A stretch of 40,236 bases of DNA from Vulcanimicrobiota bacterium (GCA_013036315.1 JAAXMC010000053.1:1-40236); one strand, 5' to 3'; counted from the stretch's first letter, positions 7,697 through 16,456 are shown. Numbers and translations are program-made. The notes: a model not told the origin generated them from the letters alone.

Positions 7697-9861
7697 CTCC
7701 GCGCAGCATAGAAAAGAAGGCACGCTACGAGCGCAAGCGCCGCGATCAGCTCCAAGAAGAGCTGCGTTGCGGCCACCGTTTCGATGAAGATAACGTGTCG
7801 CGCCTCTGATGACGGGGGAAGCACCCAGCCGTTTACCATTCCGTCGAGCGCGACGTGCTCCAGCGGAGTTGCATGAAGGTACGCTGCCCAATGCGGATCG
7901 TAACGCACGTTGTAGCGCAGCGTCGCTTCCGCGGATGGCGGGACGTCCGCAATGGCTAGCCACGCCGTGACGGCGTGCAGCGCGACCTGCGTATATGGCG
8001 GCGCGGGCGCATGTTCGGGACCGGCCGGCGGATGCATCAGCGCCGCTACGACGATGCACTCACCCGCACACTGAAGCGCGCGCGTGCCGGGCGGCAGATT
8101 CCACCAGCGCAGCAACGGACTTCGAACTGCGACGGTATCGCCGCGTTCGTTTACGAGCCGCCGCGACGTTTGCGCCAGGATCGCAGCGCTGTCCGGGAGC
8201 TGAAGCATCAAACGGCCGGACGTCGCAACGCCGCCCCACGGGTTGCCCCAAGCCGGTCTTTCGACGAAAGCCGTGCGCGCGTCGATCCACCCGCGTGTCG
8301 GATCGATCGTCGTGCGATCGGGCGCAAAACGATAGGCGGATGCCATGACGGGCGTGACGGAGTCTTCGCCGGGAGCGTCTCCGATCGAAACCGCCCGTGG
8401 CGTGCCCGCGTACATCACCGCGATCGGCAACGCCGTTAGCGTTTGCGCGTGCAGCTGCTTCACATGGAGCGGCCGGCGGAACGCGTGTTGATACTGGAGC
8501 ACGCGCCAGTCGGAAGTGTAATCGCTGCGCGATATGATCTGCGCGACGCTCAGCGCGGAGAGAAGGCGGAAGTCTCCCGTATGCGCCGATGCGAGCGCGA
8601 CGTCTACAGGGTAACTAGGCATCGCCGTGTTGATCGGAAGCATCTTACCGGGTCGTGAGAACGCATCCGGGTCGATTCCCGAACCTCTGCCTGCGTATGT
8701 TAAAGGTTGAAATGCCGGCAGATACGCGACGCGATAGACCGATCCGGCGGGCGCATTCGTCACCGGAAGCGCTCCGGCCGGGACAAACCAATAATATGCG
8801 GGTTTTTGCATCCAGGGAACCAGCAAGAGCGCTGCGAGCACCGCGCACGCCGCCGCGACCGGCCGGTTGCGCATGGCGCTCGCCGCCAAGACGATGTAAC
8901 CCACGATGACGAAGGCGAGCAGGTCGAATAATTCCCGGAATACTCCCGATTCCACAACATGCGCCACGACGTAGCTGTACGCGAAGGCCAGTGGACCGCG
9001 CGTTCCCGTCGCCAGGATCAGGCAAACGACGGCGACCGCGACGATCGTGCGATCGGTGCCGCTGCGCCACACCTTGGCGACCCCCGTGAGCGCCAGCAGC
9101 GCAAAGATCGCAATAACCCAGCGCCAATTTTCGAATGCGCTCGCATAGTGAAAAGGATAGCCGAGCAGCACGAGCGCCATATCCGGCGCGAGCGATTGAG
9201 CCCTCTGCCATTCCAGATTGTAGCTTGTGCCGATCAGCGTCGCGTACGACGTTGCGATTCCGACCGCGATCGGAAGCGCCGACAAACACGCGATCGCGAC
9301 CGGCACGTATCTGCGCGTGGCGATGCACCATACGACCAACGGCACGATCGCGACAATCCAGAATTCGATCTGCGTGATCAATAGGGCTGAGAGCACGCAC
9401 AACGCCCACGTTCTTGGTTGCGGACGAGTGATTTCGGCAACCATACCAAGCAGGAGCGCGTACGAAAAAACCATGACGATGTGCCCGGCCACGAACTCGC
9501 TGTACACCCACGGGTTCAGGATCGCAAAAACCGCGAGCACGATGCCGGCGCTGCCGCTGCCGCGATTGATGCCGATACGATGCGCCGCGCAAGCTGCGAT
9601 GATGATCGAAGCCGTGGCGATGCAACCGGCGGCCGCTAAGGGCGTGAGTATGGAGTGCAACGGCCACAGGATGAATCCGACGTAGTAAAATGTCGGATAT
9701 GGTTGCGCTTCGCCAATGCCGGCCGGCACCCAGCCTTCAAAGAACGTCGCTAACATCGGTCCGAGCGCTGCAGCATCGGCCGGGAAGCGCCAATCATGGC
9801 GAAGCATCGGGAGTCCGTGTCCGAAGATCGACCAATCAACGATCGCGATCAACGCGATCAA
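7690..9861 (-). CDS. Large polytopic membrane protein, GT-C-like, with C-terminal extracytoplasmic domain
   Basis: A 723-residue protein. The first 340 residues hold about ten hydrophobic segments, residues about 350-690 are mostly soluble, and one last hydrophobic segment (about 697-718) closes the protein. The overall plan, a membrane N-terminal half with an acidic loop after the first helix (HDWRFPAD) and a periplasmic C-terminal half, resembles GT-C glycosyltransferases such as the arabinofuranosyl- and mannosyltransferases, but I cannot name a family. The start is weak. The first standard codon is a TTG at 9861 that would cut into the first helix, and the frame stays open upstream without ATG, GTG or TTG. 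It is transcribed alone against the two neighbouring plus-strand units. Confidence 0.65.
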   Translation of the reverse strand: MIALIAIVDWSIFGHGLPMLRHDWRFPADAAALGPMLATFFEGWVPAGIGEAQPYPTFYYVGFILWPLHSILTPLAAAGCIATASIIIAACAAHRIGINRGSGSAGIVLAVFAILNPWVYSEFVAGHIVMVFSYALLLGMVAEITRPQPRTWALCVLSALLITQIEFWIVAIVPLVVWCIATRRYVPVAIACLSALPIAVGIATSYATLIGTSYNLEWQRAQSLAPDMALVLLGYPFHYASAFENWRWVIAIFALLALTGVAKVWRSGTDRTIVAVAVVCLILATGTRGPLAFAYSYVVAHVVESGVFRELFDLLAFVIVGYIVLAASAMRNRPVAAACAVLAALLLVPWMQKPAYYWFVPAGALPVTNAPAGSVYRVAYLPAFQPLTYAGRGSGIDPDAFSRPGKMLPINTAMPSYPVDVALASAHTGDFRLLSALSVAQIISRSDYTSDWRVLQYQHAFRRPLHVKQLHAQTLTALPIAVMYAGTPRAVSIGDAPGEDSVTPVMASAYRFAPDRTTIDPTRGWIDARTAFVERPAWGNPWGGVATSGRLMLQLPDSAAILAQTSRRLVNERGDTVAVRSPLLRWWNLPPGTRALQCAGECIVVAALMHPPAGPEHAPAPPYTQVALHAVTAWLAIADVPPSAEATLRYNVRYDPHWAAYLHATPLEHVALDGMVNGWVLPPSSEARHVIFIETVAATQLFLELIAALALVACLLFYAARSQ

Positions 9862-9913
9862 CGCGGAATAAAATGCCGCGTTACGCTTTATGATACTCGC
9901 GCTGAGGGGAATT

Positions 9914-9946
9914 ATGCGAGTGACTAGAATCCTCCCGACCGAATGA
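9914..9946 (+). CDS. Possible 10-codon leader peptide upstream of the TPP enzyme
   Basis: A tiny frame, ATG to TGA, would encode MRVTRILPTE. It is preceded by GAGGGGA (9904-9910), the best ribosome-binding sequence in the area, though the spacing is short. Its TGA overlaps the ATG of the TPP-enzyme gene as ATGA. The TPP gene has no purine-rich site of its own (CTCCC lies upstream), so coupled translation through this leader is a simple reading. A TATGAT at 9889-9894 could be a -10 element. No run of a regulatory amino acid is present, so classical attenuation is unlikely. Confidence 0.4.
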   Translation: MRVTRILPTE

Positions 9947-11739
9947 AATACAGCGACCTTGTAGTTGATTGGCTTAGCGAGCTAGGCTATACCCACTGCT
10001 TCTTCGTCGCAGGGGGCAATATCATGCACCTGCTCGACGGCGTGCGCTCGCGCATGACGTGCGTTCCGGTGGTGCACGAGGTTGCGGCGGGGATCGCCGT
10101 TGAGTATTTCAACGAAGCGCAGCTTGCTGATAAGCGCGCGTTCGCTATGGTGACGGCGGGACCGGGACTTACGAACGTGGTGACGGCGATCGCGGGCGCT
10201 TGGCTCGAGAGTCGCGAGCTGCTCATTCTCGGCGGCCAAGTAAAGTCAACGGACCTTTCAAATGGAGCGGTCAGACAGCGCGGCGTCCAGGAGATCGACG
10301 GCGTTGCGATCGTTCGTCCGATCACCGCATTGTCGCAACGCATCGAACGTCCGGTCGATCGTGCGACATTCTTGAATTACATCGAAAGCGGGCGCACCGG
10401 TCGCAAGGGCCCGGTCTTTTTAGAATTTTGTCTGGACGCGCAAGGCGCTCCGGTAAACCGCGAGGACCTTGAAAAGCCGTGGTCCGGATCGCAAGGGATC
10501 GCGCCGGCCCACATTAGCGCAGCCCAAGCGAGCGCGGAAAAAGTCGCGGAGATGGTTCGCGCCGCCGAGCGGCCGGTTTTTTTGCTGGGAGCCGGCGTCT
10601 CGCGCGAAACCGCGACGGAACTCCGCGCGGATTTGGAACGGGCCGGCGTCGCGCTCATGACAACGTGGAACGGGATCGATCGCGTCGACGCTTCCGCGCG
10701 CAACTACGCCGGCCGGCCGAATTTGCACGGACAGCGGCGTTCAAACGTCCTCATTCAGCAGGCTGATCTCGTCGTCGCATTCGGCTCGCGGCTGGGAATT
10801 CAGCAGACCGGATTCAATTGGCAGCAGTATACAACGTTGGCAAAGACCGTCCAATACGACATCGATCCGGCCGAACTGGAAAAAGGCCATCCGCGCGTGG
10901 ACGTGCCGATCAATGGAGATGCAAACACTGCATTACGCGCGATCCTGGGCCGGCCGCTCGGCGAGCACCGGCAATGGCTTGAATTCGTGAGCTTCGTGAA
11001 GACCAAATTGCCGTTGCGGGATCCGCAGAGCGTCACGTCTGCCGGCTATGTCAATCCGTATGAATTCATCTTACAGCTGTCGGGCGCGAGCTCGAAGGAA
11101 GACGTCGTCATCCCGTGCAGCAGCGGCGGCGCCTACGTAACGATGATGCAAGCGTTCGAACAAAAATTTGGACAGATCATCATCAATAATAAAGGCCTGG
11201 CATCCATGGGCTACGGCTTGTCGGCGGCAATCGGCGCCTCAATGGCGCACCGTGAGCGCCGAACGATCTTGATCGAAGGCGACGGCGGTTTCTCGCAAAA
11301 CCTTCAGGAGCTTGCGACGGTGGGGATCAATTCGCTCTGGCTGAAGATCTTTATCTTCAGCGACGAAGGCTACGCCTCGATCCGGGGAACGCAACGGAAT
11401 TATTTCGGTGGAGCATACCTCGGATGCGATCCCAAGACGGGTTTGGGCTTCCCGGACTGGTCGAAGCTGTTCGAGGCCTATGCGATTCCGGCCATGGAGC
11501 TCGGCGAGCGCGGGTTGGAGACGCCCGGATTCAACGCGCTGTTCGGCCAGCCGGGTCCGGCCGCGTTTATCGTGCCGATCGATCCTGCGCAAATTTACCA
11601 GCCGAAGCTTCCGAGCCGCGTGACCGCGAGCGGCAGCATGGAGTCGGCGCCCTTGCATCTCATGGCCCCCGATCTGCCGCCCGAAACGGCGCGGGAGGTT
11701 ATGCCGTTCCTTGAGGACCGGACGTTAGAACCGGCTTAA
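9943..11739 (+). CDS. Thiamine-pyrophosphate enzyme, acetolactate-synthase-like (sugar-locus type)
   Basis: A 598-residue protein with the three-domain plan of acetohydroxyacid synthases: pyrimidine-binding domain (about 1-170) with the catalytic Glu46 in VVHEVAAG, a central domain (about 195-330), and a pyrophosphate-binding domain (about 370-550) with EGDGGFSQN at 445-453. Such enzymes transfer an activated two-carbon unit, usually from pyruvate, to an acceptor carbonyl. Relatives in polysaccharide loci, such as YerE for yersiniose, add it to a CDP-keto-deoxyhexose. Context supports a sugar role: it heads a cassette of aldolase, reductase and cyclase, and CDP-sugar genes lie downstream on the other strand. 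Oddity: the NN that usually closes the TPP motif reads SD (FSDEGYAS). It is probably not the branched-chain amino-acid enzyme, as no small subunit or ilv gene is nearby. Confidence 0.85.
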   Translation: MKYSDLVVDWLSELGYTHCFFVAGGNIMHLLDGVRSRMTCVPVVHEVAAGIAVEYFNEAQLADKRAFAMVTAGPGLTNVVTAIAGAWLESRELLILGGQVKSTDLSNGAVRQRGVQEIDGVAIVRPITALSQRIERPVDRATFLNYIESGRTGRKGPVFLEFCLDAQGAPVNREDLEKPWSGSQGIAPAHISAAQASAEKVAEMVRAAERPVFLLGAGVSRETATELRADLERAGVALMTTWNGIDRVDASARNYAGRPNLHGQRRSNVLIQQADLVVAFGSRLGIQQTGFNWQQYTTLAKTVQYDIDPAELEKGHPRVDVPINGDANTALRAILGRPLGEHRQWLEFVSFVKTKLPLRDPQSVTSAGYVNPYEFILQLSGASSKEDVVIPCSSGGAYVTMMQAFEQKFGQIIINNKGLASMGYGLSAAIGASMAHRERRTILIEGDGGFSQNLQELATVGINSLWLKIFIFSDEGYASIRGTQRNYFGGAYLGCDPKTGLGFPDWSKLFEAYAIPAMELGERGLETPGFNALFGQPGPAAFIVPIDPAQIYQPKLPSRVTASGSMESAPLHLMAPDLPPETAREVMPFLEDRTLEPA

Positions 11740-11828
11740 AGGCGCTTGCTCGTTCAAGGAGACGCGCCCGGGGGCGCTGAACCGAGGCAATTCCCGTTAT
11801 ACTTTCATCTACCGGAGGCTTTCTTTTT

Positions 11829-12632
11829 GTGAATTCCACTGAACGTCAAATGGTCGACATCCTGCGACGCGAGGCCCAAACATATGGGTGCGTCGCCGTA
11901 AAGGCGGAGTTCGAAGCCGAAGGCACGCGCACCGACGAGCTGCTCAGACTCGTTGACATCGCTCGTCGCGCGGGCGTTCAACTCGCCTTAAAAATCGGTG
12001 GCTGCGAAGCGATTCGCGACCTGCTCGAATCGAAGCAGATCGGTGTGGAGTACATCATCGCCCCGATGATCGAAACCCCCTACGCTCTTACGAAGTATAT
12101 CGCCGCCAAACAGACGGCGTACAACGAGGACGAAGCGCAAAGCACGGACTTCTTGTTCAATATCGAAACGACGACCGCGTTTCAACAAAAGGATCACATT
12201 CTCGATATCGCCGCGGGTAAACCGGGCGTCGAAGGAGTGGTTTTCGGTCGCGTCGACTTCGTCGGTTCGCTTGGAGCGCACCGCGACAGCATCAATTCCG
12301 ATTTCATTACCGAGCGCGTGCTCGAAGTTGCGAAAGCTTGCAAAGCACGCAACCTCGATCTCGTCGTAGGCGGAGGCGTCGGAAAAGATGCGCTGCCGGC
12401 TCTACGGCGGATCCGCGACGTGCACCTCACGCGTTTCGAAACGCGCAAGGTTATCTTCTCGGCCGAAGCTTTGGATATTCCTCAGCTCGAGCAGGGTCTG
12501 GCCGATGCGGTGCACTTTGAGCTGCTGTGGCTCATGAATAAACGTAATTACTATGGATCGATCTACCAAGAGGACGAGAAACGCATCGAGATGTTGGAAG
12601 CTCGTTACAACGTCCTCAAAGATGCGGTGTAG
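11829..12632 (+). CDS. HpcH/HpaI-type aldolase (citrate-lyase-beta-like)
   Basis: A 267-residue TIM-barrel protein. Features of the HpcH/HpaI family are visible: an early KAEFEAEG strand, LKIGGCEA (54-61), APMIETPYAL (78-87) whose Glu is the usual metal ligand, and GRVDFVGSLG, where the Asp is the second ligand. The family performs reversible metal-dependent aldol reactions with pyruvate or related C3 enolates. The GTG start is preceded by ACCGGAGG at ten bases, and TATACT at 11798-11803 could be a -10 box. A strong terminator follows 35 bases after the stop. Placed between a TPP enzyme and a cyclase-like protein, it probably supplies or adds a carbon fragment to a sugar precursor; that is inference. 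The C-terminal 40 residues are helical and specific to this subgroup. Confidence 0.8.
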   Translation: MNSTERQMVDILRREAQTYGCVAVKAEFEAEGTRTDELLRLVDIARRAGVQLALKIGGCEAIRDLLESKQIGVEYIIAPMIETPYALTKYIAAKQTAYNEDEAQSTDFLFNIETTTAFQQKDHILDIAAGKPGVEGVVFGRVDFVGSLGAHRDSINSDFITERVLEVAKACKARNLDLVVGGGVGKDALPALRRIRDVHLTRFETRKVIFSAEALDIPQLEQGLADAVHFELLWLMNKRNYYGSIYQEDEKRIEMLEARYNVLKDAV

Positions 12633-12667
12633 CCCGCAGCGGGCGCGCGCATGACTTCGAACGTCAA

Positions 12668-12699
12668 GAGGGCGCTCAGCAATGAGCGCCTCTCTTTTT
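12668..12699 (+). terminator. Rho-independent terminator after the aldolase gene
   Basis: GGCGCTCA (12671-12678) pairs perfectly with TGAGCGCC (12683-12690) around a GCAA tetraloop, with a possible extension through GAG/CTC. It is followed by TCTC and five T (12695-12699). It lies 35 bases after the aldolase stop and just before the SDR start at 12709. An apparent upstream start for the SDR at 12682 falls in the hairpin loop and is therefore unlikely. Confidence 0.85.
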
Positions 12700-12708
12700 A
12701 AGAGCGCT

Positions 12709-13383
12709 ATGACGGCAACACGCAAGGTCTTGGTGACCGGCGGCGCGCGCGGGATCGGGAAAGCCATCGCCGATCGCTTTCGAAAAAGCGGGTACACCGT
12801 GCTTACGCCCTCGCGTTCCGAAGTGGATTTGAGCGATCTCTCCGCGGTGCAGGTGTTCGCTTCCGGCGAAGCCGCATCGGGCATAGACATTCTCGTGAAT
12901 AACGCCGGCGAGAACAAGCCCCTGCGCCTCGAAGAGATCGAGCCCGCCGACCTCCAGCGCATCCTCACGGTCAATGTCGCGGCTGCGTTTTTGTTGGCGC
13001 GCTATCTGGGCGTGCGCATGGCCGAGCGCGGCTGGGGGCGCATCGTCAACATCAGTTCGGTGTATAGCATGGTCAGCCGCGAGCGCCGGTCGATGTATTC
13101 GACGTCGAAGTCCGCGCTCAACGGCCTGACGCGCGCGCTGGCCGTAGAACTCGGTCCGCGAAACGTGCTCGTGAACTCGGTCTGCCCCGGTTTTGTGGAT
13201 ACGGACCTCACGCGCCAAAACAACACGCCTGAGGAAATCGCGAACCTCTGTGCGCTCGTGCCGCTTCGGCGGCTGGCAACCGTGCAAGAAGTGGCCGATT
13301 TCGCCTATTTCCTCGGCTCTGAAGAAAACACGTACGTCACCGGCCAATCGCTGGCGATCGATGGAGGCTTCCTATCTCAGTAG
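12709..13383 (+). CDS. Short-chain dehydrogenase/reductase (FabG-like)
   Basis: A 224-residue classical SDR. Signatures: the nucleotide-binding TGGARGIG (10-17), NNAG (64-67), catalytic Ser116 or Ser117 in NISS, and Tyr130-x-x-x-Lys134 in YSTSK. The C-terminus (SLAIDGGFLSQ) matches the end of 3-oxoacyl-ACP-reductase-like SDRs. Such enzymes reduce a ketone or oxidise an alcohol with NAD(P)H. In this cassette a keto-sugar intermediate is the likely substrate, by inference. The start at 12709 is chosen because the alternative ATG (12682) is inside the terminator loop. The gene lies 17 bases before the cyclase-like gene, so these two probably form one unit behind the terminator, or depend on read-through. 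Confidence 0.87.
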   Translation: MTATRKVLVTGGARGIGKAIADRFRKSGYTVLTPSRSEVDLSDLSAVQVFASGEAASGIDILVNNAGENKPLRLEEIEPADLQRILTVNVAAAFLLARYLGVRMAERGWGRIVNISSVYSMVSRERRSMYSTSKSALNGLTRALAVELGPRNVLVNSVCPGFVDTDLTRQNNTPEEIANLCALVPLRRLATVQEVADFAYFLGSEENTYVTGQSLAIDGGFLSQ

Positions 13384-13400
13384 ACGCGGCGCGCTCCATC

Positions 13401-14471
13401 ATGACGGTCCGGTCGGCGCAGGGCGACTACGACGTGACGCCGGTCGCGGACGCGGCATCATTTTCCGGACTCGTGCGCGATCTTGACGATCCGTTCGTCG
13501 CGATCGACGCGCGCGTCGCGCAGCTGCATCCCCAGATTGTGTCGGGCATAGACAAGGCGCGCGTCTACGCAATACCTGCGACCGAAGAAGAGAAGACGCT
13601 CGCAGGCGTCGAGCGGCTCAGCCTGTTTCTGCAGGAGCGAGGTGCTTCAAAACGCTCGGCCCTGGTGGTCATCGGCGGCGGGATCATTCAAGATATCGGT
13701 ACGTTCGGCGCGCACATTTATTATCGCGGCATTCCGCTCCATTATGCGCCTACGACGCTCTTGAGCATGGCGGACAGCTGCATCGGCGCGAAATGTGGCG
13801 TGAACCTTGGACGCTATAAGAATCAGCTCGGCTTCTTTAAATCGCCGGCCAGGGTCTATGTATGGCCGCGATTTCTGGAAACGCTTACGCCGGACGACGT
13901 ACGGTCCGGTTTGGGCGAGATCGTAAAACTGGCCGTCATCTCCGGCACGGCGTCATTTGAATCGCTGGAACGCCGTTTCGAAAAGTACGGCGCGGGCCTC
14001 GATGCGATCGATGAGGCGATCTTTTCCAGCTTGGATACGAAACGCCGCGTCATCGAAATCGACGAGTACGAGCGTGACCTTCGGAAAACGCTCAACTACG
14101 GACACACGTTCGGCCACGCGCTGGAAGCGGTTACCGGGCATGAAGTGCCGCACGGCCTGGCCGTTGCGTGGGGCATGGACGTTGCCAACTACGTCGCTCT
14201 GCGCAAAGGACTCTTGCCCGAATCCGCGTTCGCGCGGATACACCGTCTGCTGGCGCGCTGGTTTTCGCTGGATATCAAACACGACTATGATGCCGCTGCT
14301 TTACTCGAAGGCATGCGCCGCGACAAGAAAGCCGACGCAGCGACGGTGACGCTTATTCTGCCGAAGGCGTTAGGCGAGCTGCAACTGGTGAAGACGCCCC
14401 TGGATGAGGCGCTTGGCGCGCTGGTCGCGGACTATATCAAAGAGCACGATATTTTTCGTAAAACGCGATAG
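13401..14471 (+). CDS. 3-dehydroquinate-synthase-like sugar cyclase
   Basis: A 356-residue member of the dehydroquinate synthase / sugar-phosphate cyclase superfamily, which turns a keto-sugar phosphate into a carbocycle using bound NAD and zinc. The cofactor motif VVIGGGIIQDIGTF, the YAPTTLLSMADSCIGAK core and GRYKNQLGFF are intact. Zinc ligands by analogy with E. coli AroB are Glu173 (GLGEIVK), His235 (GHTFGH) and His251 (PHGLAVAWG), with His239 in the catalytic position. The segment DEYERDLRKTLNYGHT is close to true dehydroquinate synthases, so quinate-type activity cannot be excluded. The neighbours contain no other shikimate gene but do contain a TPP enzyme, aldolase and CDP-sugar genes, which favours a cyclic or branched sugar product. 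Its 3' end overlaps the convergent epimerase gene by 35 bases. Confidence 0.83.
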   Translation: MTVRSAQGDYDVTPVADAASFSGLVRDLDDPFVAIDARVAQLHPQIVSGIDKARVYAIPATEEEKTLAGVERLSLFLQERGASKRSALVVIGGGIIQDIGTFGAHIYYRGIPLHYAPTTLLSMADSCIGAKCGVNLGRYKNQLGFFKSPARVYVWPRFLETLTPDDVRSGLGEIVKLAVISGTASFESLERRFEKYGAGLDAIDEAIFSSLDTKRRVIEIDEYERDLRKTLNYGHTFGHALEAVTGHEVPHGLAVAWGMDVANYVALRKGLLPESAFARIHRLLARWFSLDIKHDYDAAALLEGMRRDKKADAATVTLILPKALGELQLVKTPLDEALGALVADYIKEHDIFRKTR

Positions 14472-15483
14472 TCCGGTCGATCCCTTCGGTCAGCGGAGTC
14501 CACTCTTCCAGGCCCAGCTCTTCGCGGGCGCGGCGGTTTCCCGGAACGTACCGGTCGACGGGGCGCTTCGGGTCGGGAGCTTGCATGATCTCGACGGCCG
14601 GCGGTTCGGAAGCGGCCTGGGCGACGCGCGAAGCCAAATCGGCGATCGTCACCGGGCGCTCGGAACCGACGTTGTACGCCCGCAAGGGCTCTCCGCGGGC
14701 ATAGATTCCTAAGAGCCACGCCGTCATGTCGGCGGCGTACATGTAGGAGCGAACCGTCGTCCCGTCGCCCTGAACGCGAATCGTTCTTCCTTCTAATACG
14801 TCTCTAATAAAGTTCCCCATGGCATAGTGGATGTCGAGCGGCAAGTAGGGCCCGACCTGGGCAAAGATGCGCGCGATCTTCGGCTTGAGCCCAAAACTCT
14901 TGGCGGCGATCGCGCACTGGAGTTCGCCGATGCGCTTGCCTTCGTGGTAAGCGCTCAGCGGTTCCAGCGGATCGGGCCCACCCACATACGTCTCATCAAC
15001 CCGCGATAGGCTCGAAGGGGGACGCCCGTAGACCGCGCCCGAGCTCGTGAAGAGCAAAGGTATAGCTCCCGAACGGCTCGCCACGTCCATAACCGCCCTG
15101 CCGCCCTCGACGATCGTATCCAACATGAGTTGAGGATCGTTCTTGAGCAGCTCGGCGCTGGCCGATGTCGCGGCGTGCACGATGCCGTCGAAGACGCCGA
15201 GATCGGCCGGAATCGACCGCACGTCGCCCTCAACGAATGAAAACGAACCGTTCGAAGCGAGATGCGGAGCGTTGTTCGTAAAACGTTCGACCGATCGCGT
15301 CAGCACAACGGCGCGGATGTCCAGCTCTAATCGCTCGTTGGCCCAAGCCAACGTTTCCAGCAGCCATTTGCCGACGAAACCGGTGCCGCCGGTAATGAAG
15401 AGCAGGGTTCCGCGAAGCGATCGGAGATCGTCCGACGCCCACGTCAGAATACGCTCTAAGTCGTCAGCGACCGGCGATTGCAT
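14437..15483 (-). CDS. NAD-dependent epimerase/dehydratase (extended SDR)
   Basis: A 348-residue extended SDR acting on a nucleotide sugar. It has TGGTGFVG (31-38), SSGAVYG (147-153) and the catalytic Tyr179-x-x-x-Lys183 in SAYHEGK; the C-terminal half has the substrate-binding features of the family (VRSYMYAADM, NVGSERPVTI). It could be a 4-epimerase, 4-reductase or 3,5-type enzyme; the sequence does not settle which. The ATG start overlaps the end of the CDP-glucose dehydratase gene by 20 bases, so it is the last gene of the minus-strand operon and probably uses the CDP-4-keto-6-deoxyhexose made by its neighbour. Confidence 0.85.
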   Translation of the reverse strand: MQSPVADDLERILTWASDDLRSLRGTLLFITGGTGFVGKWLLETLAWANERLELDIRAVVLTRSVERFTNNAPHLASNGSFSFVEGDVRSIPADLGVFDGIVHAATSASAELLKNDPQLMLDTIVEGGRAVMDVASRSGAIPLLFTSSGAVYGRPPSSLSRVDETYVGGPDPLEPLSAYHEGKRIGELQCAIAAKSFGLKPKIARIFAQVGPYLPLDIHYAMGNFIRDVLEGRTIRVQGDGTTVRSYMYAADMTAWLLGIYARGEPLRAYNVGSERPVTIADLASRVAQAASEPPAVEIMQAPDPKRPVDRYVPGNRRAREELGLEEWTPLTEGIDRTIAFYEKYRAL

Positions 15484-16456
15484 TGCGAGACAGAAAGGCC
15501 CGGTACCACGCCACGGTCTCCCGCAGTCCTCTGTCGAGATCCCACTCGGACGTCCAAGCGAGCTGCTTGCGCGCCTTGGCGGAGTCGAGCGTTTGATTGA
15601 GGATTTCCATGCGCGCAGAGTTTTCGATAACCGGGTCGGCCGCGACGCTCATGGCCGCGCCGATGCGTTCGACGATCTCGAGCACGTTATGCTTGTTGCC
15701 GGTGCTGAAATTAAAGGCTTGGCCGCGCACGCCGTCTTCGGTGGCGCGTTCGGCCAGCAGAATATATGCCGAGATGACGTCGCGCACGTAGATGTAGTCG
15801 CGTATCATCGTTCCATCGCTGCGCAGAATCGGCCGTTCACCCAAGAACAAGCTGCGTATCGTTCCCGGAACGATGCGGCTCCAGTTCAGGTCGCCGGCGC
15901 CGTAGATGTTGCCGCAGCGCGCGATCGTGACGCTCATGTCGTATGTGTGCGCGTAAGTGTGGCTCAACAAGTCCGTGCAGCTCTTGGAGACATCGTACGG
16001 GTGACTCCCTTGCAGCGGCATATCCTCGGTGTAAGGAAGGATCTCGGAGTCTCCGTACGCCTTGTCGCTCGACGCGACGACAAAGCGCGACGCAAGTCCG
16101 GGCAGCCTGCGCGCCGCTTCGAGCAGGTTGTACGTCCCGCGGATATTGCTTTCGAAGCATTCGAGCGGATCGCGCAAAGCCGCGCCGACGATCGTTTGGG
16201 CGCCGAGGTGAAAGACTACGTCGGCATCGTGAGTATTTATCGCCCGCATGCAGTCGGTGAATTCCGCCAGGTTGCCGCGCACGACCGCGCACCGGCGATC
16301 GATCGACTCGGCGTAGAAACGCGATTGCGGATCGTCGTCGAGGACCATGGCGATAACGCGCGCGCCCCGCTCGAGCAACGCTTCGCAGAGCCACGATCCG
16401 ACTATGCCGGTCGCGCCCGTCACGAGCGCGGGCCGCTCGATCCAACTAAACGGCAC
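15464..16456 (-). CDS. rfbG: CDP-glucose 4,6-dehydratase
   Basis: A 330-residue extended SDR that converts CDP-glucose to CDP-4-keto-6-deoxyglucose. It has TGATGIVGSWL (13-23), the substrate-site HLGAQTIVG (83-91), ESNIRGTYNLLEAAR, SSDKAYG (129-135), which replaces the usual Thr-Asp-Glu of dTDP-glucose dehydratases, and Tyr154-x-x-x-Lys158 in YDVSK. The start is a GTG that overlaps rfbF by 11 bases. Pairing with a glucose-1-phosphate cytidylyltransferase in the same operon is the classical rfbFG arrangement and is the strongest support for CDP specificity. It is somewhat shorter than typical RfbG (about 360), mostly at the C-terminus. Confidence 0.87.
   Translation of the reverse strand: MPFSWIERPALVTGATGIVGSWLCEALLERGARVIAMVLDDDPQSRFYAESIDRRCAVVRGNLAEFTDCMRAINTHDADVVFHLGAQTIVGAALRDPLECFESNIRGTYNLLEAARRLPGLASRFVVASSDKAYGDSEILPYTEDMPLQGSHPYDVSKSCTDLLSHTYAHTYDMSVTIARCGNIYGAGDLNWSRIVPGTIRSLFLGERPILRSDGTMIRDYIYVRDVISAYILLAERATEDGVRGQAFNFSTGNKHNVLEIVERIGAAMSVAADPVIENSARMEILNQTLDSAKARKQLAWTSEWDLDRGLRETVAWYRAFLSRNAIAGR

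Noticed and set aside
9943-11739. ilvB/ilvI acetolactate synthase of branched-chain amino-acid synthesis
   Set aside because: No regulatory subunit or ilv gene follows, and the TPP motif and neighbours fit the polysaccharide-locus type.
11764-11777. GC-rich palindrome after the TPP gene as a terminator
   Set aside because: The stem has only a two-base loop and no T-run follows.
12682-12708. Start of the SDR at ATG 12682
   Set aside because: This ATG is in the loop of the terminator, and the SDR nucleotide-binding motif starts soon after ATG 12709.
13401-14471. Housekeeping aroB of the shikimate pathway
   Set aside because: No other shikimate gene is near and the gene is embedded in a sugar cassette; not excluded, but less likely than a pathway-specific copy.
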